A stretch of 64,000 nucleotides of DNA, from positions 1 to 64,000 of the forward strand of contig CAYPEI010000004.1 of assembly GCA_964409775.1 (NCBI GenBank), in the 5' to 3' direction. The notes below the pieces were generated by a model that saw only the letters and a program-made list of their open reading frames with translations, had not been told where the DNA came from and made no database searches. This document shows positions 16,123 to 27,160 of this stretch, one piece after another. Position numbers and translations under genes: made by a program. Source of the DNA: JAHBXL01 sp964409775. Lineage in GTDB: Bacteria > Planctomycetota > Phycisphaerae > Phycisphaerales > UBA1924. Positions within the stretch are counted from its first letter, which is position 1. Each line of letters begins with the position of its first letter.

Positions 16123-17492
16123 ACAAGGCCATGGTGTGGCTGAAGAGCAACTGGGTGATCGTCCTGCTGACGGTCGTCTCGCTGGCGGTGATCCCGACGG
16201 CGTGGTACTTCGCGGACGGGATGCGCGCGAAGGTGCGGGAGGACCTGCAGAAGAAGGTGACGGGGGACGTGCAGGAGGTGACCAACTCGAAGGTTCAGTA
16301 TCACCTGATCAACGTGGTCGGGGACAAGATGCTGGACAAGACGATGGAGCCCAACAAGGTCTTCACGGAGTGGTATCGCACCGAGTGGGAGAAGATCCGC
16401 TCGCGGACGGGGACGGTGTCGAACGCGGCGCTGGAGTTCAACAAGGCGGAGCACAAACTGCTGGTGGGGGACCTGTTCCCGGATCCCAAGGACTTCATCG
16501 CGGAGGCGAAACTCCGTGAGTTCGCGGCGGCGTACGTTCGTGCGCACCCGGACCTGCTGAGGTCGATCAACGCCGGGGAGCCGCAGGACCCGGCGGTGCT
16601 GGGGGCGATCCTGACGGACTACCAGACGGCGGAGATCGAGCGGATCAGGAACCAGTCGGGCAAGGAGCCGACGGACGAAGAGAAGCAGCGGCTGGCGACG
16701 GCGCTGCGCGATCTGCGGGTGAGGGAGTATCAGCGGCGGTCGGCGGAGATCGGCGTGTACGCCGGGCCGTACGTGTTCGCCGGGGTGCCGACAGCGCCGC
16801 CGACGGTGAAGCCCAGCGCGGCGCAGTGCTGGGACTGGCAGGAGCGGTACTGGATCCACGAGGACATCTGCCGGGCGATCGCGGAGGCGAACAAGGGCGG
16901 GTCGGGGCTGGGCGTGCCGGGATCGGTGGTGAAGCGGATCGTCAAAGTCAGCGTGCTCCCGGCGCCGTTCCTGGGGAACGAGGGGCAGAGCGTGTCGGCG
17001 GCGTCGACGGAGCCGGGGACCGACAAGGCGCCGGTGGACTACTCGCACTCGCTGACCGGGCGCGTGAGCGGGCCGGGCTCGAACAACAAGTGGTACGACG
17101 TTCGGCGGGTGACGGTGGAGGTGGTGATCTCGTCGCAGCGGATGCCGGAGTTCTTCGATGCGCTGGCGAGGACGAACTTCATGACGGTGCTGGACATGGA
17201 CGTGTTCCGCGTCGACCCCGTGGAGGAGTTGAAGAACGGGTATTACTACGGCCCATCGGACCCGGTCGTCCGCGCGGTGTTCGAGGTCGAGACGATCTGG
17301 CTCCGCGAGTGGCGGAAGGACCTGATGCCGCTGGACGTCCGCAAGGCGCTGGGGCTGGTAGAGGGCATCGCGGGCGAGGAGCAGCCCGCGGCCGCGCCGC
17401 CTCCGCCGCGGCGCAACCCGCCGGGCGGCGGTGGAGGCGGAGGGGACGACCTGCGTCCCCGCGGTCGCAGGGGCGGGGACGATCCGGGTTGA
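16119..17492 (+). CDS. Inner-membrane pilus platform component (PilN/PilO-like position)
   Basis: A 457-aa bitopic protein with a short cytoplasmic start and one membrane helix (WVIVLLTVVSLAVIPTAWYF, residues about 12-31), then a large domain outside the cytoplasm that begins with helical sequence and ends with an alpha-beta stretch (VRRVTVEVVISSQRMPEFFDALAR) as in the ferredoxin-like domains of PilN/PilO. The tail is Pro/Gly/Arg-rich and disordered. The four-base overlap with pilM indicates coupling. No clear sequence match to PilO was recognised, so the role rests on position and topology. Confidence 0.6.
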   Translation: MNKAMVWLKSNWVIVLLTVVSLAVIPTAWYFADGMRAKVREDLQKKVTGDVQEVTNSKVQYHLINVVGDKMLDKTMEPNKVFTEWYRTEWEKIRSRTGTVSNAALEFNKAEHKLLVGDLFPDPKDFIAEAKLREFAAAYVRAHPDLLRSINAGEPQDPAVLGAILTDYQTAEIERIRNQSGKEPTDEEKQRLATALRDLRVREYQRRSAEIGVYAGPYVFAGVPTAPPTVKPSAAQCWDWQERYWIHEDICRAIAEANKGGSGLGVPGSVVKRIVKVSVLPAPFLGNEGQSVSAASTEPGTDKAPVDYSHSLTGRVSGPGSNNKWYDVRRVTVEVVISSQRMPEFFDALARTNFMTVLDMDVFRVDPVEELKNGYYYGPSDPVVRAVFEVETIWLREWRKDLMPLDVRKALGLVEGIAGEEQPAAAPPPPRRNPPGGGGGGGDDLRPRGRRGGDDPG

Positions 17493-17560
17493 GCGGAGGC
17501 GGACGGAGCCGTGGATCGGCGTTGTGAAGGACCCATCACACTCGAACGAGTGAATGCATC

Positions 17561-19810
17561 ATGAAACTCAAGGGCATCAACGTATTTGAGCAGCACGTCG
17601 AGAAGATCTTCGCGGGGGCGATCTTCGCGGCGTTCCTGGTGTTGCTGGCGTGGCAGTTTGTGTCGCGCCCGGCGACGGTGACGGTGAACAAGCGGGAAGT
17701 CCCGCTGAACCAGGCGTGGGAGACGGTGGCGGAGGAGTCGAGGCGGGTTCAGGCGAACCTGAACTCGACTCGCGCGCCCGACGCGCTGGACGCCGCGGCG
17801 GCGACCGAGCAGATCGTCAAGTTCAACGACACGTATCGCGGCCCGCTGACGCCCTCGAAGACGCTGGCCATCGCGATCGGCGAGTCGACGAACCTGGGGA
17901 GCGCGGGCGGGACGGTGGCGAGCACCATCGCGCCGCTGGCGGAACTGGTGGTGCCGGCGCCCTCGGCGCCGTACGGCTCGGCTCACCTCACGCTGATCTC
18001 GCCGCTGGAGGCGGAGGGAAAGCCGGAGGTCGCGGCGATCCTGCCCAAGGCGATGCCGTTTGACAAGGCGGGAGTGACGGTCGAGGCGGCGTTCAACGGC
18101 GGGGACCTGCTGGACTCGCTGACGGTCGACCCGGATGGGGACGGGCCGATCCGCGCGATGCCGCGGCACTGGTGGGACGGGGCGATTCAGATCGTGGATG
18201 TGGAACTGCAGCGAGAGGAACTGGGCGCCAACGGCGTGTGGGGCGGGCAGAAGACGATCGCGCCGCTGCCGGGGCGCTTCTCGCTGAGGGAAGACCTGAC
18301 GCAGCCGTTCGAGGGCGCTGCGCAGTTGAAGGAGCGTGCGAAGACGGCGACCGAGTTCGCGGAGTACATCCGCCGGCCGCCGTATTACGCGAGCGCGATG
18401 GGCGAGAAGTGGATGACCCCGGCGGAGCGGCGCGACCTGGAGGACCGGCTGGCGGCCCAGGCCGGCACGGCCGATGACGCGGCGAGGATCCGCCGGCAGT
18501 TGGACGGGAAGCGGGAGGAACTGCAGCGGTCGGAGCAGGAGTTGGCGAATCTCGGGGCGGGCGGCGGGGCCCGGCCCCCGCAGGAACGGCCGCGGCCGTC
18601 GCCGCCGCCGAACCCGGGCGGGAAGGGCACGGGAGGCGGGGGCGGAGGGGCGCCGCCGAGCGTGGATCGGAACCAGCCGCCGCGCGACACGACGGAACAG
18701 AAGCGCAAGGGCCTGGAGCGGCGGATCGACCAGGCCAAGCGGGATATCGCGTCGCTGATCGAACGGCTGCGTGCGATGGGCGAGGATGTCTCGATGTACG
18801 GCGCGGCGGAGGCGGCGCCGGTCGACACGAACGCGCCCGCGAAGGCGGAGGCTCCGCTGCTGGAGAATCACTCGGTGCGGATCTGGTCGCACGATGTGTT
18901 CGTGGAGCGCGGCAAGACGTATAGGTACCGGATGGTGGTCGTGCTGAACAACCCGATGTTCGGGCAGGGCAACGTGATGGTGCCGGCGCAGCAGGAGTGG
19001 TCGAAGGCGGCGGTGGTGCGGTCGGCGCCCAGCGAGTGGAGCGAGCCGATCCGGGTGGATGATGAGACGTATTACTTCATCACGAGCGCGAACGCCGCGG
19101 ACAGGATGAACCGGACACAGGGCGCCCGCGCGGAGATGTTCATCTTCAAGTGGGGGCGCTGGCGGAAGGGCGATGCGCAGTTGGAGCCGGGGGATCGGCT
19201 TCGCGCGGATGTGAAGTACCCGGATGTGAGCGCGCTGCTGGCGATGTTGCCCAGCGGCGGCGGCGAGCCGGGTCGGCCGGCGATTCCGGGCTTCCCTGCT
19301 CCGCCGCCCGCACCTTCGATCGATCCGGGCTCTGGCGGTGGCAAGCGTGCGCCCGGTGCGCCGCCGCCGCCCTCGCCGGCGCCCAACCCGTCGCAGCAGG
19401 ACAACCGTCGTCCGGGCGGCGAGCGTGAGCCCGTCCCCGGGCCGGGCGCGGGACGTCCGGAAGGGGCCAATCCGCCCAAGGCTCCGGCGCTGCCGATGTT
19501 GACGGAGAAGGTGGCGGTGGACGCGATCTTCCTGAGCGTGGCCGCGGCGCAGGCTGTTGAGGCCGAGGGCCGCACGCGATCGGGGATGGTGGCGTATCTG
19601 CGGAACGACCAGGGGCAGATCGTGCCCCGGTATCCGGATGCGGAGCGAGGGAGCGTGACGCTCGCGAGGCTGGAGCGGTCGGCGAGCCAGGGGTTGCTGG
19701 ACGTGCAGCCGAACGAGCCGAAGGTGTCGGAGCCGCCTCGACCGCAGCCGAAGGAGCGTCCGCAACCGAAAGCCCCGGATCCGGGCGGCGGCGGAGGCGG
19801 CGGGGCGTAA
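17561..19810 (+). CDS. Large bitopic protein of the PilM operon, function unknown
   Basis: A 749-aa protein with a short N-terminal cytoplasmic part (FEQHVEKIFAGAIFAAFLVL region) and one membrane helix at about residues 17-36; the rest lies outside the cytoplasm. The body has folded blocks separated by Pro/Gly-rich linkers (about 333-365 and 575-640), a charged helical segment near 370-410, and a beta-rich domain that includes KTYRYRMVVVLNNPMFGQGN. It ends in a Pro/Gly tail. It sits 68 nt after the second gene of the operon, where PilP or another periplasmic partner is often found. It has no cysteine lipobox, so it is not a typical PilP lipoprotein. A hairpin 28 nt after the stop probably ends the operon. 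Confidence 0.6.
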   Translation: MKLKGINVFEQHVEKIFAGAIFAAFLVLLAWQFVSRPATVTVNKREVPLNQAWETVAEESRRVQANLNSTRAPDALDAAAATEQIVKFNDTYRGPLTPSKTLAIAIGESTNLGSAGGTVASTIAPLAELVVPAPSAPYGSAHLTLISPLEAEGKPEVAAILPKAMPFDKAGVTVEAAFNGGDLLDSLTVDPDGDGPIRAMPRHWWDGAIQIVDVELQREELGANGVWGGQKTIAPLPGRFSLREDLTQPFEGAAQLKERAKTATEFAEYIRRPPYYASAMGEKWMTPAERRDLEDRLAAQAGTADDAARIRRQLDGKREELQRSEQELANLGAGGGARPPQERPRPSPPPNPGGKGTGGGGGGAPPSVDRNQPPRDTTEQKRKGLERRIDQAKRDIASLIERLRAMGEDVSMYGAAEAAPVDTNAPAKAEAPLLENHSVRIWSHDVFVERGKTYRYRMVVVLNNPMFGQGNVMVPAQQEWSKAAVVRSAPSEWSEPIRVDDETYYFITSANAADRMNRTQGARAEMFIFKWGRWRKGDAQLEPGDRLRADVKYPDVSALLAMLPSGGGEPGRPAIPGFPAPPPAPSIDPGSGGGKRAPGAPPPPSPAPNPSQQDNRRPGGEREPVPGPGAGRPEGANPPKAPALPMLTEKVAVDAIFLSVAAAQAVEAEGRTRSGMVAYLRNDQGQIVPRYPDAERGSVTLARLERSASQGLLDVQPNEPKVSEPPRPQPKERPQPKAPDPGGGGGGGA

Positions 19811-19838
19811 TCGGACAAGGGAAACTCCGAAGTTGACC

Positions 19839-19866
19839 GACAGGACGGGTAAGTGCCCGTCCTGTC
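19839..19866 (+). terminator. Terminator-like hairpin after the PilM operon
   Basis: A perfect 11-bp stem (GACAGGACGGG with CCCGTCCTGTC) and a 6-nt loop, 28 nt after the stop at 19810. It is followed by GTGCTTT only, so the U-run is weak. Confidence 0.6.
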
Positions 19867-19939
19867 GTGCTTTGGGGAACGCGGAGGGGGGAAAGGTGGG
19901 GGTAGATTCGTGAAAGCGTGTGGATGTTCTCGTCGACGC

Positions 19940-19967
19940 TTGACAGCGAAATGGGGGAGCCTACTCT
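19940..19967 (+). promoter_or_regulatory. Candidate rRNA promoter
   Basis: TTGACA at 19940-19945 and TACTCT at 19962-19967 with a 16-nt spacer, a good sigma-70 type pair. It lies about 365 nt upstream of the 23S gene and upstream of a boxA-like element, as expected for an rRNA leader. The rest of the 19811-20332 stretch has no gene. Confidence 0.55.
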
Positions 19968-20060
19968 TCCCCTCGCCGATCCCGGAAGGGAGAGGCGGAC
20001 ACCGGGCTGAAGAGGCCATGGTGTGGGGCCCAAACCGGGAGATCCGGAGCGGGCACAACC

Positions 20061-20079
20061 GTCTTTGACAATCGGATAG
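20061..20079 (+). promoter_or_regulatory. boxA-like antitermination element in the rRNA leader
   Basis: GTCTTTGACAATCGGATAG resembles the bacterial rRNA boxA core (TGCTCTTTAACAATTTA in E. coli), which binds NusB-NusE to prevent premature termination. It is followed by an AGAGGT/ACCTCT hairpin (20083-20103). The TTGACA inside it has no -10 at a suitable distance, so it is not read as a promoter. Confidence 0.6.
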
Positions 20080-20332
20080 TGAAGAGGTGAAAGAAAGACC
20101 TCTGAGGCATTTCTTCCTGTCCGGCTCCCAAGCCGGGGAGGAGGGTCTTTGGCTTCAGAGGCCTGCAAAATCACTGAATCGAGAGCGTCAAGGCGAACGA
20201 AGATTTGAGTTTGAAAGAGCAATCAGGTGGCTGAGACAGCAGATCAGCCGAATGTTTGCCGGAGGTGGAATCGCACCGGTCCGGGGTCGAGTCCGAGGGC
20301 TGCAAGGCCTGAGGGAGCGGCGTCGGGTTGGG

Positions 20333-23091
<2,759 letters not shown>

Positions 23092-23257
23092 AACCGGGCG
23101 CCGCGTCCATGACGCGTCGGACCGGGACGGAGCCTCCATCAAGTTCAACGTCCCTTGAAGTTCTCGTTTCAGTTTCTCATGTTCAGCGCACGCTCCCGGA
23201 TGCACCGCATCCCGGGGCCCTGGACTCGCAGTCACCTCAACACTATCCGAATGAACT

Positions 23258-23285
23258 CCCTGTGCCGTTGAAAGACGGCACAGGG
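23258..23285 (+). other. Hairpin in the 23S-5S spacer, probable processing stem
   Basis: A perfect 11-bp stem (CCCTGTGCCGT with ACGGCACAGGG) and a 6-nt loop, ending 4 nt before the 5S 5' end. No U-run follows, so it is more likely an RNase processing structure than a terminator. Confidence 0.5.
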
Positions 23286-23289
23286 ACTT

Positions 23290-23395
23290 GTCGGTGACCA
23301 AAGGTTCTGGGTCACACCTGTTCCCATCCCGAACACAGCAGTTAAGCCAGAACCGCCGATGATACTGCTCAGCGGGAAAGTAGGTTGTCGCCGGC
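23290..23395 (+). rRNA. rrf: 5S ribosomal RNA
   Basis: About 106 nt. The terminal stem pairs GTCGGTGAC with GTCGCCGGC through G-U wobbles. The conserved core CCCATCCCGAACACAGCAGT and the loop E/helix region GCGGGAAAGTAGG are present. It lies about 200 nt after 23S. Ends may be off by 1-2 nt. Confidence 0.95.
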
Positions 23396-23400
23396 TTTAT

Positions 23401-23438
23401 GACCCCTTTCAAGGGAAACCTTGGAGGGGTCTTTTCAT
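23401..23438 (+). terminator. Rho-independent terminator of the rRNA operon
   Basis: GACCCCT (23401-23407) pairs with AGGGGTC (23425-23431), with inner AAGG/CCTT pairing, and is followed by TTTTCATTTTTG. It starts 5 nt after 5S. Confidence 0.85.
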
Positions 23439-23524
23439 TTTTGCTCCGCGCTGCGGGCGGGCGGTCCGCCGGGCCTCGCCCAAGGGCTTCGCGCAGCCGA
23501 TGCCGCCGGGCGAAGTCGGGCCGC

Positions 23525-24235
23525 TCAGTCCGACCAGTGGTATCTCAGGATGCACCAGATGGCGCGGATCGCGTCCCTGGGTCCGATCTTCTTGCCCTCG
23601 GCGTAACTCCGGCGCGAGTACGAGATCGGCACTTCCACCACCCGCACGCCGAGGCGTCGCATCCGCGCCACCTTGACCGTGAGTTCGGGTTCGACACCGA
23701 AGCGATCCTCGCGGATGGAGAGATCGCGGATGACCTCGCGGCGGAAGGCTTTGTAGCCGGTCTCCATGTCGGTGAGGCGCATGCCTGTGACGAGGTTTGA
23801 GAGCGCGGTGAGGAAGCGGTTGCCCAGCCCGTGGAGCAGGCCGGTCGATGGGCGGCGGACGCCGCGGGGGAAGCGGGTCCCGAAGACGACATCGGCCCTG
23901 CCCGCGGCGATCGGTTGGAGGAGCGCGACGTAGTCGTGAGGGTCGTACTCGAGGTCGCCGTCCTGCACGAGGAGGACATCGCCGGTCGCGTGGGCGAATC
24001 CGGAGCGGATGGCCGCGCCCTTGCCCTGGTTGCGCTCGTGGCGCAGCAGGTGGATGGCTCCGGCGGCGGCGACGGGATCGAGTTGGGCGGCGGTGCCGTC
24101 GCTTGAGCCATCGTCGACGACGATGATCTCGCGATCGGAGAACCTGTCGCCGATGGGCGCGGCCAGGACGCGGGCGATCACGCGGGTGATGGTCCGTTCC
24201 TCGTTGTAGACGGGGATGATGATGGAGAGTTTCAT
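23525..24235 (-). CDS. Family 2 glycosyltransferase, dolichol-phosphate-mannose synthase type
   Basis: A 236-aa single-domain GT2 enzyme that would transfer a sugar from a nucleotide donor to a polyprenyl phosphate or a related acceptor. It begins MKLSIIIPVYNEERTI and has the first acidic motif EIIVVDDGSSDGT, the second VLLVQDGDLEYDP (DXD-like) and a conserved GTRFPRG. The end part reads TDMETGYKAFRREVI and VEVPISYSRRSYAEGKKI, as in the Dpm1 group. No C-terminal membrane helices, so it is the soluble type. The start is ATG 24235; the open frame extends upstream without similarity. It diverges from 24314 across 78 nt. Confidence 0.88.
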   Translation of the reverse strand: MKLSIIIPVYNEERTITRVIARVLAAPIGDRFSDREIIVVDDGSSDGTAAQLDPVAAAGAIHLLRHERNQGKGAAIRSGFAHATGDVLLVQDGDLEYDPHDYVALLQPIAAGRADVVFGTRFPRGVRRPSTGLLHGLGNRFLTALSNLVTGMRLTDMETGYKAFRREVIRDLSIREDRFGVEPELTVKVARMRRLGVRVVEVPISYSRRSYAEGKKIGPRDAIRAIWCILRYHWSD

Positions 24236-24313
24236 CGCGAGCGGGGCAATGTAGCGGCTCTGCGACGCGGTGGCGGCGGCGATACCATGGCCGAACGAGA
24301 ACGGAGGAACGCC

Positions 24314-25042
24314 ATGCCGCCGCCAGAACGACGCACAACCGGCCGCCTGTACGACGAAGAGGGGGATCTGCTGCTGCGGGCGGAGACGTTCCCGGACAAG
24401 GTGACGCTGCTGCCCTCGGGCCCGATCGGCGCGGGCGTGGGTCCGGGCGCGGTGGAGCGGATCCGCATCCTGTGGGGGCAGGACATGCTGCGCGACATGC
24501 TCGACGGGCGGTACCGGGCGGTGGTGTGCGGCGTGAATGACACGGACAACTCGCACGGGATCATTGCCCAGTTGGTGGACCTGATTCCGACCAGCCAGTG
24601 GACGGCCAAGGGGGTGACGAGTTTCGCGAAGATGTTCCAGGAGTCGGTGTCGATCCACGCGGCGAAGGACCGCGAGCCGTACGTGCTGAAGTATGACCTG
24701 GACAGCCTGCTGATCCTGGCGCTGCTGCGACCCAAGGGCCGGGATCACTTCTCGCTGGATGATCTGTCGCGCGGGTTTGCAACGGTGGTGAAGATGCTCC
24801 GCGGCCGGCGCGAGCGCCTGCCCGTTGCGTCCGTGAGTTTCCTCAACGCGCGGGCGAACCGGCTGCAGGGGCCGGATGAGCGCGAGCCGAGTTTCGAGAC
24901 GGTGCTGCGGACGATGTACCAGGCGGGCTTCCGGGGCGACATCTACCCCGCGCCGACGATGTGGAGGTCGGGGCAGATCGGCGTGTTCCCGTATTACCCG
25001 TTCCCCGAGGGTCTCGACCAGATGCGAGCCGGGAGCAGTTGA
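24314..25042 (+). CDS. Conserved-looking soluble protein, function unknown
   Basis: A 242-aa cytoplasmic protein without signal or membrane segment. The start at ATG 24314 is chosen over 24287 because GGAGG stands 6 nt before it. It is compact and well charged, with a predicted alpha-beta body (RAVVCGVNDTDNSHGIIAQL and VASVSFLNARANRLQG). The C-terminal GFRGDIYPAPTMWRSGQIGV and PYYPFPEG suggest a conserved fold. No known motif was recognised. It is followed 17 nt later by a small membrane protein, then a DinB-like gene, all on the plus strand. Confidence 0.6.
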   Translation: MPPPERRTTGRLYDEEGDLLLRAETFPDKVTLLPSGPIGAGVGPGAVERIRILWGQDMLRDMLDGRYRAVVCGVNDTDNSHGIIAQLVDLIPTSQWTAKGVTSFAKMFQESVSIHAAKDREPYVLKYDLDSLLILALLRPKGRDHFSLDDLSRGFATVVKMLRGRRERLPVASVSFLNARANRLQGPDEREPSFETVLRTMYQAGFRGDIYPAPTMWRSGQIGVFPYYPFPEGLDQMRAGSS

Positions 25043-25059
25043 GATCGGGAGCGGCGGGC

Positions 25060-25554
25060 ATGGGCTGGAGCCACGACGTCACACTGCCGATCGGCGTGCC
25101 GCCCGAGTGGCCGCCGGTGTGCGTTCGCTGTCACGCGGCCGACCCGCCGGGCACGTTTCGTGTTCGAGGCTCGCGCGTGGGGTGGGACCAGATTCTCACG
25201 CTGTCGTGGGCGGTCGGCTCGCGCCCGGTGATCGAGGCGCCGGCGTGCATCGAGTGTGCGCGCTTGCTCAGGCGCGAGAGGCGGATTGCCGGGATCGCGT
25301 CGTGGCTCATGTGCATTCCGCTGGCCGCGATGGGCTTCTGGCTCGTCCACCTTCTGGGCTATCTCCAGGGGCCGTACCGCCGCTGGTGGGGACTCCTCGG
25401 GGCGATGATCTGCTGTCTCCCGGTGATCATCTGGGAGGCGCTGCACCCGAGGACATTTGATGTGACGGTTCGGCACGGCAAGATCGACTACGAGTTTCGT
25501 GACAAGGTCTACGCCGCGATGTTCGCGTGCGCGAACAACGCGAGTGTCTGGTAA
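25060..25554 (+). CDS. Small membrane protein with cysteine pairs, function unknown
   Basis: A 164-aa protein beginning MGWSHDVTLP. Two cysteine pairs (CVRCH and CIECAR) lie about 45 residues apart in the N-terminal half and could form a zinc site. Two membrane helices follow (about residues 85-105 and 117-133). The C-terminal tail of about 30 residues is polar. It differs from the four zinc-ribbon proteins of this window, whose ribbon is C-terminal. It is in line with 24314 and 25568, 13-17 nt apart, so the three probably form an operon. Confidence 0.55.
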   Translation: MGWSHDVTLPIGVPPEWPPVCVRCHAADPPGTFRVRGSRVGWDQILTLSWAVGSRPVIEAPACIECARLLRRERRIAGIASWLMCIPLAAMGFWLVHLLGYLQGPYRRWWGLLGAMICCLPVIIWEALHPRTFDVTVRHGKIDYEFRDKVYAAMFACANNASVW

Positions 25555-25567
25555 GGGGAGCGCCGGG

Positions 25568-26101
25568 ATGCTCGAGCGGATCATCGACAGGCTGAGCGCG
25601 ACGCCGCGGGCTGTGCATGCGCTGTGCGCGGGGCTGCGCGATGATGAGGCGCGGTTCAAGCCGGCGAGCGGGGCGTGGTCGATCCTGGAGATCGTGTGCC
25701 ACCTGGTGGATGAGGAGACCGATGACTTCCGCGCACGTCTGGAGTCCACCCTCCGCGACCCGGGCGCGAAGTGGCCGCTCACCGACCCGGAGGGCTGGGC
25801 GGCGGAGCGCGGGTACATGGAGCAGGTCCTGGCGGCGAAGTTGCGGGCGTTCGCCGATGAGCGGGCGAGGTCGATCGCGTGGCTCGGGTCGCTGAGGGCG
25901 CCGGACTGGCAGGCGGCGTATGTGCATCCGCGGATCGGGCCGATCCGAGCGGGCGAGTTGCTGGTTTCGTGGGCGGCGCACGATGCGTTGCACGTTCGTC
26001 AGATCGCCAAGCGGCTGTTCGAAGTCGCCGCGAGGGACGGCGCATCGATGGACCCTGCACACCCGTTTGTCACGCGCTACGCGGGTGAGTGGGGGGCGTG
26101 A
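25568..26101 (+). CDS. DinB-like four-helix metalloprotein
   Basis: A 177-aa protein of the DinB/YfiT superfamily, whose members bind a metal with three histidines; many are thiol-dependent transferases, others are of unknown role. The pattern is visible: WSILEIVCHLVDEE (first His), a middle helix KLRAFADERARSIAWL, and SWAAHDALHVRQI with two His in helix four. The start ATG 25568 gives the usual length of 150-180 aa. It ends the short operon that starts at 24314 and converges with the lipoprotein gene at 26115. The substrate cannot be told. Confidence 0.75.
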   Translation: MLERIIDRLSATPRAVHALCAGLRDDEARFKPASGAWSILEIVCHLVDEETDDFRARLESTLRDPGAKWPLTDPEGWAAERGYMEQVLAAKLRAFADERARSIAWLGSLRAPDWQAAYVHPRIGPIRAGELLVSWAAHDALHVRQIAKRLFEVAARDGASMDPAHPFVTRYAGEWGA

Positions 26102-26114
26102 GGCGGCATGTGCA

Positions 26115-26945
26115 TCAGGGCCGCGCGGGTGTGGGCTGGTCCGTGCGGGGGCGAAGGGCGTCGGCGATGGCATCGGCCGGGAGTCGGCGGATGACCTGCA
26201 CACGGCCCTCGTGCTCGGGCTGGCCCTTCTCGAACTCGGCCGCGCCGAGGTAGATGCCGACGATGACGAGTTGCTGGGTGCGGGAGTCCCACACGGCGGC
26301 CGGTCCGCCGGACATGCCCTTGAAGATGTCGTCGGGTCCGACCTGGGCGAAGATGGTCAGGTCGGAGGGGAGCCGGCGTGTGCCCTGCACGGCGACTGCC
26401 TGGGCGCAGATGGCCTGGGGCTCGAGGCGACGGAGTTCATCGCGATCGAGACGGCGGCCGTCGCCGGGCCAGAACCCGCAGATGTAGATCTGCTCGCCGT
26501 CGCGGAGCCGTCGCGTGGGATCGATGGCGCCGGGCGCGGGCAGGCCGGGCGGATCGACGCGGATGATGGCCCAGTCGTCCTTTCCGTCGCGGGACTGTCC
26601 GGCGGAGAGGAGTTCGAAGGACCGGCGGACGCCGTCGACATCGATTCGCCCGGTGGCGCCGGGCTCGCCGCCGGCCCGGGGCAGGCAGTGCCGGCAGGTG
26701 ATGAGGGTGTCGTCTGAAAGGGGCACGGCGGAGCCGAGGCCGCCCCATCCGGTCATGATCCGGCTGACCTGGAGGCCTTCGAGTTGGGCGGGGGTGGGGG
26801 CGTGGGGCTCGACGCGCGGGGCGGCGGCGGAGCGGTCGGTGGAGCAGCCCGCGGGACCGGCGAACAGCGCGGCGGCCGCGAGGAGCGCGAGCGCTGCGCA
26901 TCGGGCGGCGGATCGGCGCGAGGTCCGTTCAAGGGGCGTACTCAT
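26115..26945 (-). CDS. Trypsin-like serine protease lipoprotein
   Basis: A 276-aa exported lipoprotein: the signal AALFAGPAGC puts the lipidated Cys near residue 34. The chymotrypsin fold triad is visible: His86 in LITCRHCLP, Asp124 in KDDWAIIRV and Ser212 in FKGMSGGPAAVWD. The spacing fits short bacterial trypsin-like proteases without a PDZ domain, so it is not a DegP. It probably acts at the cell envelope. The triad is complete, so activity is expected; the target is unknown. It is separated from the lexA gene by about 215 nt that carries a hairpin. Confidence 0.8.
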   Translation of the reverse strand: MSTPLERTSRRSAARCAALALLAAAALFAGPAGCSTDRSAAAPRVEPHAPTPAQLEGLQVSRIMTGWGGLGSAVPLSDDTLITCRHCLPRAGGEPGATGRIDVDGVRRSFELLSAGQSRDGKDDWAIIRVDPPGLPAPGAIDPTRRLRDGEQIYICGFWPGDGRRLDRDELRRLEPQAICAQAVAVQGTRRLPSDLTIFAQVGPDDIFKGMSGGPAAVWDSRTQQLVIVGIYLGAAEFEKGQPEHEGRVQVIRRLPADAIADALRPRTDQPTPARP

Positions 26946-27079
26946 GCAGGAATGCTAACGACGCCGCGGCGGATCGGTTGCGAAAAGCGTGAGGCGAATG
27001 TGGAGTCTGCCCGCCGCGGAACGATCGTGATGAACGAGTGATCGCGGCGCGGGTGAGCGGGGGCACTCTGGAAACAGCA

Positions 27080-27112
27080 GACGCACGCGGGGGAGCAGTT
27101 CCCGCGTGCGTC
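27080..27112 (-). terminator. Terminator-like hairpin after lexA
   Basis: A perfect 12-bp stem (GACGCACGCGGG with CCCGCGTGCGTC) and a 9-nt loop, 48 nt after the lexA stop on the minus strand. The downstream U content is low (TGCTGTTTCC). Confidence 0.6.
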
Positions 27113-27160
27113 GTGCGGATGAGTCGGAGGGAGGGCGCGGCAGCGCGGGGGAGCGAGGGC

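Noticed and set aside
17246..19765. Long antisense open frame opposite the third PilM-operon gene
   Set aside because: Same GC shadow effect; Arg-rich composition, no start signal, and the plus-strand protein has a clear membrane helix and operon position.
20064..20069. TTGACA as a second rRNA promoter
   Set aside because: No -10 box at 16-19 nt; the surrounding bases match a boxA element instead.
14080..20332. Search for a 16S rRNA gene or spacer tRNAs upstream of the 23S
   Set aside because: The stretch is filled by the PilM operon and a leader; no 16S signature segment was found anywhere in the window.
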